The notes under the pieces are model-generated. The model was given only the letters and a program-made list of their open reading frames with translations, was not told the origin of the DNA and made no database searches. From positions 41,294 to 105,293 of the forward strand of contig NZ_JAUXXE010000065.1 of the NCBI RefSeq assembly GCF_030681155.1: a stretch of DNA of 64,000 nt, in the 5' to 3' direction. Positions 52,315-61,134 of the stretch are shown one piece after another. Position 1 is the first letter of the stretch. Every line of letters begins with the position of its first letter. Position numbers and translations under genes: made by a program. Source of the DNA: Phenylobacterium sp. (GTDB taxonomy: Bacteria > Pseudomonadota > Alphaproteobacteria > Caulobacterales > Caulobacteraceae).

Positions 52315-53181
52315 ATGTGTGACGACGATATTCACCAGGGTCTCGTTGAGGATCCGACGGTTTCGCGCCGGACGTTCGGCCTGATGGGCGTGGCCGCCGC
52401 GGGGCTGGCGACCACCGCCAACGCCGCCACGGCCCGGGTGGTCGAGAAGGACGTCCAGATAAAGACCCCCGACGGCGTCGCCGACGCGGCGCTCTATTAT
52501 CCGGAGGGCAAGGGCGCCTGGCCGGCCGTGCTGATCTGGCCCGACGTGATGAGCCTGCGCCCGGTGTTCCGCGAGATGGGCCGCCGTCTCGCCGCCGCGG
52601 GCTACGTCGTGCTGGTCCCCAACCTCTATTACCGCGTGAAGCCCGCCCCGGTGGTGGAAGGCGCCTTCAATTTCGCCAACCCCGAGGACCGCGCCAAGCT
52701 CACCCCGTTGCGCGCCAGCGTGACGCCGGAGGGCACGGACCGCGACGCGGTCGCCTATCTCGCCTTCCTCGACGCCCAGCCGCAGACCGACAAGAAGCGC
52801 AAGGTTGGAACCCAGGGCTATTGCATGGGCGGGCCGCTCGCCTTCCGCACCGCTGCAGCGGTTCCTGGCCGGGTGGCGGCCGTGGCCAGCTTCCACGGCG
52901 GGGGCCTGGTCACCGACCAGCCGTCCAGTCCCCACCTGCTGCTGCCCCAGACCCGCGCCGAGTTCCTGGTGCTGATCGCCGACAACGACGACAAGCAGGA
53001 TCCGGCGGTGAAGGACAAACTGAAGGCGGCTCTGGCCGCCGCCGGCCGTCCGCATCGCGTCGAGGTCTATGCCGGCGCCGCGCACGGTTGGACGGTCAAG
53101 GGCAGCCAAGTCTACAACGAACCCCTGGCGGAAAAGGCCTGGGCCGAACTGCTCGATCTCTACAAGCGCGCCCTGATTTAG
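52315..53181 (+). CDS. Dienelactone hydrolase-family protein with Tat signal
   Basis: The 288-residue alpha/beta-hydrolase has a Tat motif (SRRTFGLMGVAAAG), the nucleophile elbow QGYCMGGPLA with Cys, an Asp in IADNDDKQDP, and the catalytic His in GAAHGWTVKG: the Cys-Asp-His triad of dienelactone hydrolases. GGAGG precedes the ATG at 52315 at 7 bases. Export is unusual for this family and implies a periplasmic ester or lactone substrate. Confidence 0.87.
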   Translation: MCDDDIHQGLVEDPTVSRRTFGLMGVAAAGLATTANAATARVVEKDVQIKTPDGVADAALYYPEGKGAWPAVLIWPDVMSLRPVFREMGRRLAAAGYVVLVPNLYYRVKPAPVVEGAFNFANPEDRAKLTPLRASVTPEGTDRDAVAYLAFLDAQPQTDKKRKVGTQGYCMGGPLAFRTAAAVPGRVAAVASFHGGGLVTDQPSSPHLLLPQTRAEFLVLIADNDDKQDPAVKDKLKAALAAAGRPHRVEVYAGAAHGWTVKGSQVYNEPLAEKAWAELLDLYKRALI

Positions 53182-53328
53182 GGGCTGGCGGGGAGGGGGC
53201 TGCGACGCGCCCTCTCCCTAAGCTGTTCGATTTCTACCAAGGGTTATCCTGCCCGCGCGGCTCTCTTCCAAAGCGATTGAGATTGGAGCAGAGTTCACCG
53301 AACGCAGCGAGCAGGGAGGACGAGACCC

Positions 53329-53961
53329 ATGATCAGGAGCAGTCTGGTGGCCATCGCTTTGATGACCATCGCTCTACCGGCGGCGGCCCAGAACAGCCAT
53401 TGCGCCACCCTACCGGTCAATGTGCAGGTCGAGGCGCGCGGTCCGGACAATGTCATTCCCGCCCAATTGACGCCGCGCGGCATCACTTGCCCGCGCGGCT
53501 TCACCTCCGAATCCGTCGGGCCGATCACCCGTTGCCGTCAGCCGGGTTCGGTCCGCCTGGAGAACCGCGAGCCGCGCCGCGACTGCTACGCCGCCCTCGG
53601 CCTCGGGCCGGTGCGGTCCCCGCCAAGCCAGAACCGCCCGGCTGCGAACTGCCCTGGCCAACCCACCCTGACCAGCATCGTCGCCCTCCGCGGCCGCAAT
53701 GTCGGATGGCAGGACATTACCCTGACCGCGCCTCAGGCCTCGGGACTGACCGTCGAGCATCTGCGCGCCATCGGCGGCCGCACGCCGCCGGCCGAGGATC
53801 CGCAGCGCCAGGACTGCTTCGCCTTTGACTGCCGGCTGGTTCGGCTGACCTTCCGGCCGACCACCCCGGCCCGCGTGGACCTGACGCTGGCCACCCCCGG
53901 TGGCGGCGCCTCGCCGGTCAACATCGCCGTCAACAGCGAAGCGGCCTGCCCGGCGCGCTAG
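53329..53961 (+). CDS. Secreted cysteine-rich protein of unknown function
   Basis: The 210-residue protein has a signal peptide (SLVAIALMTIALPAAAQ) and about eight Cys residues, with beta-rich text such as LTSIVALRGRNVGWQDITLTAP and LTFRPTTPARVDLTLATPGG. I do not recognise it. GGAGG lies 10 bases before the ATG. A periplasmic, disulfide-stabilised beta-fold is the most that can be said. Confidence 0.7.
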   Translation: MIRSSLVAIALMTIALPAAAQNSHCATLPVNVQVEARGPDNVIPAQLTPRGITCPRGFTSESVGPITRCRQPGSVRLENREPRRDCYAALGLGPVRSPPSQNRPAANCPGQPTLTSIVALRGRNVGWQDITLTAPQASGLTVEHLRAIGGRTPPAEDPQRQDCFAFDCRLVRLTFRPTTPARVDLTLATPGGGASPVNIAVNSEAACPAR

Positions 53962-53982
53962 CCCGGCGGCCGCACCCTCGGT

Positions 53983-54672
53983 TCAGGCGAGAGCCGGGAC
54001 TGGCGGTTCGGCATGCGAGGCGCTGGCTGTGACCACCTCGTCGGGCACGGCCAGCATCGCCCGGTACTGCTCGCTCGGATAGGCCATGTGCGGCTTGTCG
54101 GCGGCGTAGGGCGGCTGGGCGACCGGGCTTGGTCCGGCATAGGGCTGGGGGGCGGCGAAACGCGCGGCCTCCTCGGCGTCGATCCCCGCCTTGGCCAGCA
54201 CCGCCGGGTCGATCCAGCGCGCCGGGTCGATCGGCTGCGTTGAGCAGGCGACTTCCAGCGTCATCTGGTCTGGCCCGGCGAAGTAGATCGACCGGCACAT
54301 CCCGTGGTCGATCGGCCCAATCACATTGACCCCGTGACTGCGGATGCGGTCGCGCATCGCCAGCAGGTCTTCGTCTCTGTCGGCGCGGAACGCCAGGTGC
54401 TGCAGGGTGCCTGGCGCGCTGGGCAGGGCGCCGTTGCCGGCGTGGGTCTTGCCGATCTCGATGGGGATCTCATCGACCTTGGGCAGTTGCACGATCGAGA
54501 AATAGCTGTGGTCGTTCATCCGCAGGAAGGCGTGCAGGCCTCCCGGTACCCCGTGCATGTCGAACAGCGCCACCAGCGGGCAGCCCATGACCTGCGAAAA
54601 GAACGCGATGTGTTTCTTGATGTCCCCGGCCATGAAAGCCAGGTGATGGATGCCGGTCGGTTGCTGTCCCAT
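53983..54672 (-). CDS. VOC-family (glyoxalase/ring-cleavage dioxygenase fold) protein
   Basis: The 229-residue protein has two betaalphabetabetabeta modules (IHHLAFMAGDIKKHIAFFSQVMG; LQHLAFRADRDEDLLAMRDRI, SIYFAGPDQMTLEVAC), with metal-ligand candidates in HHLAF, HLAF and LEV(E). It may be a dioxygenase, epimerase or glyoxalase. The ATG at 54672 has GAGG upstream. It is followed upstream by a TetR gene 17 bases away, likely co-transcribed. Confidence 0.82.
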   Translation of the reverse strand: MGQQPTGIHHLAFMAGDIKKHIAFFSQVMGCPLVALFDMHGVPGGLHAFLRMNDHSYFSIVQLPKVDEIPIEIGKTHAGNGALPSAPGTLQHLAFRADRDEDLLAMRDRIRSHGVNVIGPIDHGMCRSIYFAGPDQMTLEVACSTQPIDPARWIDPAVLAKAGIDAEEAARFAAPQPYAGPSPVAQPPYAADKPHMAYPSEQYRAMLAVPDEVVTASASHAEPPVPALA

Positions 54673-54689
54673 GGGGTGTCCTCGCCGCG

Positions 54690-55340
54690 TTATGTCATTG
54701 CGCTGGGATCTGTGAGCAGCCCGCCCAGCAAGGCGTCCAAAATCAGCTGTTCGTGCGCGGCGCGCGCCGGCGCTTGGCTCACGTCGACGTCGAAACTGGT
54801 CTTCATCATCGGCGCCAGATTGATCACCCCGGCGGCGGCCGATTGCAGGGTGATGATCAGCATCTCCGCGGGGAAGGGCTTCAGCGCGCCGCTGTCGATC
54901 GCCGCCTTGGCCAGTTCGGCCAGCCGCCGGTTGCGCGGCCCGATCAGGTGGGCGTCCAGCCATTCCAGCCGCTCGCCTCCGGCCATGCCTTCCAGGGCCA
55001 CGATCCGCCCCAGCGCCGGGTGCCGCCAGCTGATCTGCAGGAACAGCCGCATGGCCATCCGAAGCTGGACTTCCGGCGGGCTGTCCATCGCCGCCTCCAG
55101 CAGGCGTTCCTCCTCGCCGATCACCGCGCGGAGTTGCAGCATGGCGGCGCGCCAAAGCTGGAACTTGTCTTCGAAGTGATAGTGCAGGGTGGCTTGCGAC
55201 ACGCCGGCCTCGGCGGCGATCTGCGCCATATTCGCCCGCTCGAAGCCCAGCCGCGAGAATAGCTCCAGCGCCGCCTCGCGAATGCGGATCGCGGTCTGCG
55301 GCCCCTTGCGGGCCGGCGCCTGCGCCAGGACCTTCGCCAT
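54690..55340 (-). CDS. TetR-family transcriptional regulator
   Basis: The 216-residue protein has the N-terminal TetR HTH (IREAALELFSRLGFERANMAQIAAEAGVSQATLHYHFEDKFQLW) and a ligand-binding helical C-terminal domain. It probably controls the VOC gene downstream and the divergent hydrolase; a perfect inverted repeat (55363-55384) lies in the shared 78-bp gap. The ligand is unknown. Confidence 0.9.
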   Translation of the reverse strand: MAKVLAQAPARKGPQTAIRIREAALELFSRLGFERANMAQIAAEAGVSQATLHYHFEDKFQLWRAAMLQLRAVIGEEERLLEAAMDSPPEVQLRMAMRLFLQISWRHPALGRIVALEGMAGGERLEWLDAHLIGPRNRRLAELAKAAIDSGALKPFPAEMLIITLQSAAAGVINLAPMMKTSFDVDVSQAPARAAHEQLILDALLGGLLTDPSAMT

Positions 55341-55362
55341 TCACTTGACTCCAGAGCCAGTA

Positions 55363-55384
55363 TTTCTGACTTTGTAATCAGAAA
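55363..55384. promoter_or_regulatory. Candidate TetR operator in the divergent promoter
   Basis: TTTCTGA and TCAGAAA form a perfect 7-bp inverted repeat around 8 bases (CTTTGTAA), 23 bases upstream of tetR and 35 bases upstream of the hydrolase gene. Confidence 0.6.
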
Positions 55385-55418
55385 CTAAGCCCGAAGCAAC
55401 GGGCGGCGGGAAGCGACC

Positions 55419-56567
55419 ATGCGAATAATGCGAGAGCCCTATGGCTACGCCTATGCCGAGAAGAGCCGGCTGAAGGAGACCTATGGCGGTCCCGAGGGCC
55501 AGGTTTTCGTGGAGTGCATGCGCATCCGGCCTGAGGAGGGCGAGTCGAAGACCGTCATCCTGTTCAGCCACCCGATCGGCGGCGGTTCGTTCCTGCCGAT
55601 GGTCACGGCCCTGGCCAAGGCTGGTCGCCACGTCATCTATTGCAACACCCGCTATCGCGGCAACGACACCGCCCTGATCCTCGAGAAGTGCGTCCTCGAC
55701 CTCGGCGCCTGCATCGCCGATCTGAAGCAGCGGTTCGGCTACGAAAAGGTGGTGCTGGGCGGCTGGTCGGGTGGCGGTTCGCTGTCGCTGTTCTACCAGG
55801 ACCAGGCCGAGCATCCGACGATCACCCACACCCCGGCCGGCGATCCCGTCGATCTGGTGGCCGCGAACCTCCAGCCGGCCGACGCCATCCTGCTGCTGGC
55901 CGCCCACATCAGCCGGTCGGTCACCATGACCGAGTGGATCGACCCCTCCATCCTCGACGAGGATCGGCCGTTCGAGCGCGACCGCGAGCTGAACATCTAT
56001 GACCCTGATTGCCCGAACCAGCCGCCCTATAGCGAGGCCTTCGTCGCCCGGTTCCGCGCCGCCCAGATCGAGCGCAACCGCCGCATCACGGCGCGCGCCA
56101 AGCAGACCTTGGCCGAGCTGAAGGCCACCGATCCGGACATGGAGCGACCCTTCGTGGTCTACGGCACCATGTCGGATGTGCGCTGGACCGATCCGACCCA
56201 GGACCCCTCTGACCGCCGACCCTACACCTGCTATCTCGGCGAGCCGCGGATCGCCAATGACGGCCCGGTGGGCCTCGGCCGCTTCACCACCCTGCGCTCC
56301 TGGCTATCGCAGTGGAGCTATGATGAAAGTCGCGCCAACGGGGTCACCAACGGGGCTGGCGTCAGCTGTCCGACGCTCACCATCAACAACACCGCCGACC
56401 TCGCCTGCACGCCCAGCCACGCCCGGCGGCTGTTCGAGGCGCTGGGGTCGAAGGACAAGACCTATGTCGATATCGAGGGCGCCGATCACTACTACATGGA
56501 GCGCCCCGACCTGCTGCCCACCGCCGTGAAGACCGTCACCGAATGGCTGGACGCCCGCGGCTTTTGA
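55419..56567 (+). CDS. Alpha/beta-hydrolase of the DUF-type esterase family
   Basis: The 382-residue protein has an oxyanion-hole-like strand (SKTVILFSHPIGGGSF), a Ser nucleophile elbow (LGGWSGGGSL) and a C-terminal His (IEGADHYYME), giving a plausible Ser-Asp-His triad. It is divergent from a TetR regulator and near VOC and amidohydrolase genes, suggesting catabolism of an aromatic or lactone compound. Confidence 0.8.
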   Translation: MRIMREPYGYAYAEKSRLKETYGGPEGQVFVECMRIRPEEGESKTVILFSHPIGGGSFLPMVTALAKAGRHVIYCNTRYRGNDTALILEKCVLDLGACIADLKQRFGYEKVVLGGWSGGGSLSLFYQDQAEHPTITHTPAGDPVDLVAANLQPADAILLLAAHISRSVTMTEWIDPSILDEDRPFERDRELNIYDPDCPNQPPYSEAFVARFRAAQIERNRRITARAKQTLAELKATDPDMERPFVVYGTMSDVRWTDPTQDPSDRRPYTCYLGEPRIANDGPVGLGRFTTLRSWLSQWSYDESRANGVTNGAGVSCPTLTINNTADLACTPSHARRLFEALGSKDKTYVDIEGADHYYMERPDLLPTAVKTVTEWLDARGF

Positions 56568-56615
56568 TCCCTCGATTAGCCCTGACCTGGGCGCCTGGGT
56601 GCTCGCACCCTTAAC

Positions 56616-56742
56616 GCCGCTCATCCCGGCGAAGGCCGGGACCCAGATCTCATAGATGGTGGCTGACGCGATAAACTCTGAGCCCGTAGCGCCCACCTCC
56701 GAGCCAACCCATCTGGATCCCGGCCTTCGCCGGGACGAGCGG
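56616..56742. repeat. REP-like double palindrome between convergent genes
   Basis: Two copies of a hairpin unit, CATCCCGGCGAAGGCCGGGA and its inverse, face each other (CCCAGAT...ATCTGGATCCCGGCCTTCGCCGGGA). It belongs to the same dispersed palindrome class as 27165-27272, but with a different core. Confidence 0.8.
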
Positions 56743-56750
56743 GGGGCAGG

Positions 56751-57359
56751 TCACCGGCAGCGGGTCACCGTGTCGGTCTGACCCTTGGATTTCAGAACCC
56801 CGCCGCTCAGCACCAGGGTCTGTTGGGTATTGGCGCAAACCTTCCGGGTCCGCGTCCCGGTCTGGATGGTGGTGATCTCGCGGCCGGTGACCGTGGCGCT
56901 GCGGCCATCCGAGGCGATCGCCACCTTGTCGATCACCCCACGCTCGACCGAAGTCGAGCCGGCCAGGAATTTGCGCGCCAGTTCCTTGGCCTTGGCGCGG
57001 TCGCTCTGGCCATAGGGGATCAGTTCCCCCTTCGGCGTCCGCGTCTGGTCGATGAACACCGCGTCGGGCGTGAACATCGCGAAGAAGCCGGTCAGGTCGC
57101 GAGCGTTCCAGGTCTTCTCCTGGCGCGCCGCGAAGTCACGTACCTGGGCCTCCGTCAGTCCCGCCGCCGCGGCCGGCGAGGCGGCGAGCAGCAGCCCGGA
57201 CAAGAGACAAATTCGCCAGATGCGCCCCCCCTGGGGGAGCTCCCGCCCCAATGGCGGGGTGAGGGGGACTTTGACTCCTTCAGCAAACCCCCTCCGTCGC
57301 GCTACGCGCGCCACCTCCCCCAGCGGGGGAGGATCTGGAATGACGCGCAGATGCTTCAC
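56751..57359 (-). CDS. SnoaL/NTF2-like secreted protein with repeat-derived N-terminus
   Basis: The ORF of 202 residues begins at a GTG that abuts the stop of the upstream gene. Residues ~9-45 (Pro, Arg, Gly rich) are encoded by a palindromic repeat. A signal-peptide-like segment (RIWRICLLSGLLLAASPAAAAG) and an NTF2-fold domain (RDFAARQEKTWNARDLTGFFAMFTPDAVFIDQ) follow. The C-terminus has a Cys pair. The native start was probably just upstream of RIWR and has been displaced. Confidence 0.65.
   Translation of the reverse strand: MKHLRVIPDPPPLGEVARVARRRGFAEGVKVPLTPPLGRELPQGGRIWRICLLSGLLLAASPAAAAGLTEAQVRDFAARQEKTWNARDLTGFFAMFTPDAVFIDQTRTPKGELIPYGQSDRAKAKELARKFLAGSTSVERGVIDKVAIASDGRSATVTGREITTIQTGTRTRKVCANTQQTLVLSGGVLKSKGQTDTVTRCR
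57224..57333. repeat. Palindromic CTCCCCC/GGGGGAGG element at the start of the NTF2-like gene
   Basis: Nested hairpins (CCTGGGGGAG-like, CGCCCCAATGGCGGGG, and the inner CCCCCTCC / GGAGGGGG) occur in the order seen in the cbiB insertion at 39391-39526. Confidence 0.75.
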
Positions 57360-57360
57360 T

Positions 57361-58311
57361 CTAGCCCAACTTCAGGACGCGCGCGGCGTTCCCGCCCATC
57401 CACTTGGCGCGCACCGAATCCTTCAGCGGCAGTTCGTCGGTCTCGGCGACCAGTTGCGCCAGCGGGATCATGTGCGTGCCCCAGCCGGAGCCGAAGATGA
57501 TCTTGTCCTGCAGGTTGCGGGCTCCGTAATAGATCAGCGCCTCATAACCCGCGCCCGGCGCCAGCATGTGCTTCACCCGCCGGCAGGCGAAGTCGATGTA
57601 GAGGTTCTGGTGGCGCGAGGCGATGGCGCAGGTCTCGGCGACCCAGGGCCAGCCCGACAGCCCGGCGATGATCCGCAGGGTGGGGAAGCGCACCGCCACT
57701 TCGTCCAGGTATTTTGGATGGGCGTAGTCATAGGGTCGGTCCGACAGCAGATGCAGGCCCGCGGTGATCCGCGCCGGGATGTCCAGCTCGACGCACTTCT
57801 CGAAGAACGGCCAATAGGCCGGGTCGTTGATGTAGCGGCCTTCGCGATAGGACGAGACCTCGAAGCCCTTCACGCCCAGCTCGCGCACGCCATGTTCCAG
57901 CTTGGCGACCCCGGCCTCGCCTTCCTCGCCCCAGATCCGGAACCAGGGGATCAGGCGATCCGGATATTCCGCCGCGAACTTGGCGACGTCTTCGTTGCTG
58001 GCCCGGCGTCCGGCGTTGCCGATGCAGGCCTTGGCGACCCCGGCCTTGTCGAGCATCTCGATGACCTCGGCGTGGCTCATCGCCCGGGTCATGTCGACGT
58101 CGCACAGCTTCAGCGCCAGCGAGGTCAGGCCCTCGGTCGCCTTGGCTTCGTTGAACTCCTCGAGGCTCATGCCGATCTGGGCGGCCCAGCCGGGCGCCAT
58201 CTGCTGGGCGTAGCCCTCCTTGTCGAAGCCGCGCCCCGACTGGATCAGGCGCACGGTGTCCTCGACAGCTTCCTTGGTCGGCGTGTCGCACTCGAAATCG
58301 ATGATTTGCAT
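57361..58311 (-). CDS. Amidohydrolase-2-family protein lacking the N-terminal HxH
   Basis: The 316-residue protein has the amidohydrolase_2 (ACMSD-like) fold: WFRIWGEEGEAGVAKLEHGVRELGVKGFEV, PARITAGLHLL, IIAGLSGWPWVAETCAIA and IIFGSGWGTHMI. The usual metal-binding HxH at the N-terminus is replaced by IDFECDTP, and the later His sites are also altered (AGLSGWPW, FGSGWGTH). It may therefore be metal-free or use a different mechanism. It is immediately upstream of the NTF2-like gene. Confidence 0.78.
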   Translation of the reverse strand: MQIIDFECDTPTKEAVEDTVRLIQSGRGFDKEGYAQQMAPGWAAQIGMSLEEFNEAKATEGLTSLALKLCDVDMTRAMSHAEVIEMLDKAGVAKACIGNAGRRASNEDVAKFAAEYPDRLIPWFRIWGEEGEAGVAKLEHGVRELGVKGFEVSSYREGRYINDPAYWPFFEKCVELDIPARITAGLHLLSDRPYDYAHPKYLDEVAVRFPTLRIIAGLSGWPWVAETCAIASRHQNLYIDFACRRVKHMLAPGAGYEALIYYGARNLQDKIIFGSGWGTHMIPLAQLVAETDELPLKDSVRAKWMGGNAARVLKLG

Positions 58312-58404
58312 GACAGGTCTCGGTCAAATGAGCAGGTGGGCCAAATCAGGCCCCAATAGCTCCACCCTAGAGACGTCCGCGCGGCGGGGAAGGGGTGTTG
58401 GGGC

Positions 58405-59469
58405 CTAGCCCTCGCCGATGATCTCGGCCAGCGCCGCCAACAGTCGGTCGACCTGGGCGCCGGTTCCGACGCTGATCCGCAGGTAGTCGGCGATGCGCGG
58501 GGCCGCGAAGTGGCGCACCAGCACCGCGCGCTCGCGCAGGGCCGCCGTCATCGCCGCGCCCTCATGCCTCGCATGCCGTGCGAACACGAAATTGGCGGCC
58601 GAGGGCAGCACCTCGAAGCCCAGCTCCACCAGCCCCTCGGTCATCCGCCGCCGGGTGGCGATCACCGCGGCGCGGCCGGCCTGGAAGAACGCCTCGTCCT
58701 CGATGGAGGCGATGGCCCCGGCCTGGGCCGGACGGCCGAGCGGATAGGAGTTGAAGCTGTCCTTCACCCGCACCAGCGCCTCGATCAGGGCGACGTCGCC
58801 GATGGCGTAGCCGACCCGCAGGCCGGCCAGACCGCGCGACTTCGACATGGTCTGCACCACCAGCAGGTTGGGATGCTCGGCGACCAGCGGGACGGCGGTC
58901 TCGGCGCCGAAGTCGACATAGGCCTCGTCGATCACCACCGGGATGTCCGGGTGCTCGCCGAGCAGGGCGGCGATCCGCGCCCGGCTCAGGGCCACCCCAG
59001 TCGGGGCGTTCGGATTGGGCAGGATGATCGCCCCGGCCGGCTGGCGATAGTCGGCCAAATCGATGGCCATGCCGGCGTTCAGCGGCACGGTCACGTGCTC
59101 GATCCCAAACAGCCGGCAATAGACCGGATAGAAGCTGTAACTGATGTCGGGGAACAGCAACGGCGCCTCGTGCCTCAGCAAGGCGGCGAAGGCGTGGGCC
59201 AGCACCTCGTCCGAGCCGTTGCCGACGAACACCTGCGCCGGGCTCACCCCGTGATAGGCGGCCAGGGTCTCGCGCAGCGCCACCGCCTGGGGATCGGGAT
59301 AGAGCCGCAGATTGTCGTCCGCCGCCGCGCTGATCGCCGCCATGGCGCGGGGGGAGGGGCCGAACGGGCTCTCATTGGTGTTCAGCTTGACCAGCCCCTC
59401 GATGCGCGGCTGTTCGCCGGGCACATAGGGCTTCAAGTCTTGCACCAGGGGGCTCCAGAAGCGGCTCAT
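58405..59469 (-). CDS. hisC: Histidinol-phosphate aminotransferase
   Basis: The 354-residue fold-type I PLP enzyme has [41 protein letters not shown] and the PLP Lys in [17 protein letters not shown]. It transaminates imidazole acetol phosphate to histidinol phosphate. A similar role on aromatic amino acids is possible since no other his genes are nearby. The ATG at 59469 is preferred over the longer frame. Confidence 0.88.
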   Translation of the reverse strand: MSRFWSPLVQDLKPYVPGEQPRIEGLVKLNTNESPFGPSPRAMAAISAAADDNLRLYPDPQAVALRETLAAYHGVSPAQVFVGNGSDEVLAHAFAALLRHEAPLLFPDISYSFYPVYCRLFGIEHVTVPLNAGMAIDLADYRQPAGAIILPNPNAPTGVALSRARIAALLGEHPDIPVVIDEAYVDFGAETAVPLVAEHPNLLVVQTMSKSRGLAGLRVGYAIGDVALIEALVRVKDSFNSYPLGRPAQAGAIASIEDEAFFQAGRAAVIATRRRMTEGLVELGFEVLPSAANFVFARHARHEGAAMTAALRERAVLVRHFAAPRIADYLRISVGTGAQVDRLLAALAEIIGEG

Positions 59470-59662
59470 CGATCCCTGTCCTGTCTCACTGCGGCGGTGA
59501 GCGCCGTCATGGGCCAATAGCGCCCCGCCACGCAAGCCCACTCAGGGTGGCGTTGGCCCTGGCGCAGCCGCCGGTCTTGGCCTTAGTCTCCTGCCTCACC
59601 TGAGGGCTTTCCCCATGCGAGATCCGCTGCGCCGCGCCGTCCTCAAGCGCCGGCCCTGAGCC

Positions 59663-60322
59663 ATGCGGCTCTACCTCTCCTCCTATCGGACGCAGGACAC
59701 CGCAGGTGATCTGCTGGACCTGGCCGGCGGCCCCTGCCGTGCGGTGGTGATCTCCAATGCCGTCGACATGATCCCGCCCGCCGAGCGCCAGGCCTATGCC
59801 CGCAAGATCCATGACCCGGTGGTCGAACTGCGAGACGCCGGCCTGAACGCCGAGGGTCTCGATCTGCGCGACTATTTCGGCGCCCCGGCGGCGCTGGAGC
59901 GCGACTTGGCGGACGTCGGCTTGGTCTGGGCCGTGGGCGGCAACGCCTTCCTGCTGTGCCGCGCTCTACGCCAGAGCGGTCTGGACGCCATCCTCGCTCG
60001 GCGCCTGGCGCAGGACAGCCTGGCCTATGGAGGCTGGAGCGCCGGCGCCTGCGTGGCCGGCTCGACCTTGCGCGGTCTGCACCTGATGGACGAGCCGCAG
60101 CTCGTCACGCCCGGCTATGACCACGCGGTGATCTGGGAGGGCATGGGCCTGGTCGACTTCGCCATCGTCCCGCACTTCGCCTCGGACCACCCGGAGGCCC
60201 AGGCCGCCGACCGCGCCGCCGCCTATATGGCCGAGGGCGCCATCCCCCACCGCACCCTGCGCGACGGCGAGGCCATTCTGCGCCGCGGCGACCGGATCGA
60301 CGTGATCGGCCTGCCGATCTAG
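59663..60322 (+). CDS. S51-family peptidase (dipeptidase E-like)
   Basis: The 219-residue protein shows the peptidase E core: LYLSSYRTQ at the N-terminus, WAVGGNAFLLCRAL, and the Ser nucleophile elbow YGGWSAGACVAG. The catalytic His in IVPHFASDHPE is present. It would hydrolyse Asp-X or related dipeptides. It converges with the HTH gene 18 bases later. Confidence 0.85.
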   Translation: MRLYLSSYRTQDTAGDLLDLAGGPCRAVVISNAVDMIPPAERQAYARKIHDPVVELRDAGLNAEGLDLRDYFGAPAALERDLADVGLVWAVGGNAFLLCRALRQSGLDAILARRLAQDSLAYGGWSAGACVAGSTLRGLHLMDEPQLVTPGYDHAVIWEGMGLVDFAIVPHFASDHPEAQAADRAAAYMAEGAIPHRTLRDGEAILRRGDRIDVIGLPI

Positions 60323-60339
60323 CTGACCCGGCAGCGACC

Positions 60340-61008
60340 TCAAGGCCGATAGGTCTTGGCCGTCAGCCGTCCGATCAGGCCCTCCAGCCTAGCGACCTCG
60401 GCCTTGGCCGACCTAAAGGTGGCGGGCGTCGCCTCCATCACGACCATGTCGATGTTGAACTCCAGCCATCGCTTCTGCTCGGCCCGGGCCTCCAGGTACA
60501 TGTCCAGGAATTCCTCGTGGCGTTTCAGCCACGCATAGACCGCCTTCACCGACGGCATGGCCGGATCGGCGGTGATCGCCGTGATGGTTTCGCCTGCCGC
60601 CACCCGCTCGCAGAACGCCGCGCTCCAGGCCCGCTGATAGGTGCTTTTTTTACCCCCAAGGTGAGGCTTTCGCAGGCCCAGCTTGATCTCGTGCGGCACG
60701 CGCCAGGCGTCGGACACATGCTTCAGCCGCCGGTTCTGGATCTTGCCCTCAGCCAGGTGACGTCGCACGCGCTCGTACATCGCCGCGAATTCGGGGTGCA
60801 TCTTGCGCCATTGTCGGAGTGTCGCGCGGCACGGCATGGCGGGATCGGCGCAGATCGCGTTCAGCGTCTCTCCCGCATCGATCCGCGCGCAGATAACCTC
60901 GCCAAACTCTGGGCGGTACTGCGATCCGCCGCCGCCTCCGGCATGATCCATCGGCGGCACTGATCGCTGACGCGGCGGGACCCAGGGCTTGTCGGCGGAG
61001 GAGGGCAC
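60340..61008 (-). CDS. Duplicated-HTH protein resembling terminase small subunits
   Basis: The 222-residue protein contains two copies of a ~50-residue HTH segment: GETLNAICADPAMPCRATLRQW and GETITAITADPAMPSVKAVYAW, each followed by a HxEF..MY helix. The domain resembles the phage terminase small-subunit/Nu1-like HTH used by many bacterial proteins. No other phage genes are nearby, so it is probably a domesticated DNA-binding protein. Function unknown. Confidence 0.72.
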   Translation of the reverse strand: MPSSADKPWVPPRQRSVPPMDHAGGGGGSQYRPEFGEVICARIDAGETLNAICADPAMPCRATLRQWRKMHPEFAAMYERVRRHLAEGKIQNRRLKHVSDAWRVPHEIKLGLRKPHLGGKKSTYQRAWSAAFCERVAAGETITAITADPAMPSVKAVYAWLKRHEEFLDMYLEARAEQKRWLEFNIDMVVMEATPATFRSAKAEVARLEGLIGRLTAKTYRP

Positions 61009-61134
61009 CTGGAGAGTTTACCCTAAAGGGTCGCGAGCCCAAGAACAAAGTGAGAACTTTTAGGCCCCTGGCGCGGCGTCGCGGACGTGCAACACTCCCG
61101 CCGCACGATGGCGGCGCGCGGAGGGCGTTCGGAC

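Noticed and set aside
51520..53109. 529-codon minus-strand frame across the SDR end and the dienelactone hydrolase
   Set aside because: It crosses two well-supported genes in other frames and contains no family motif.
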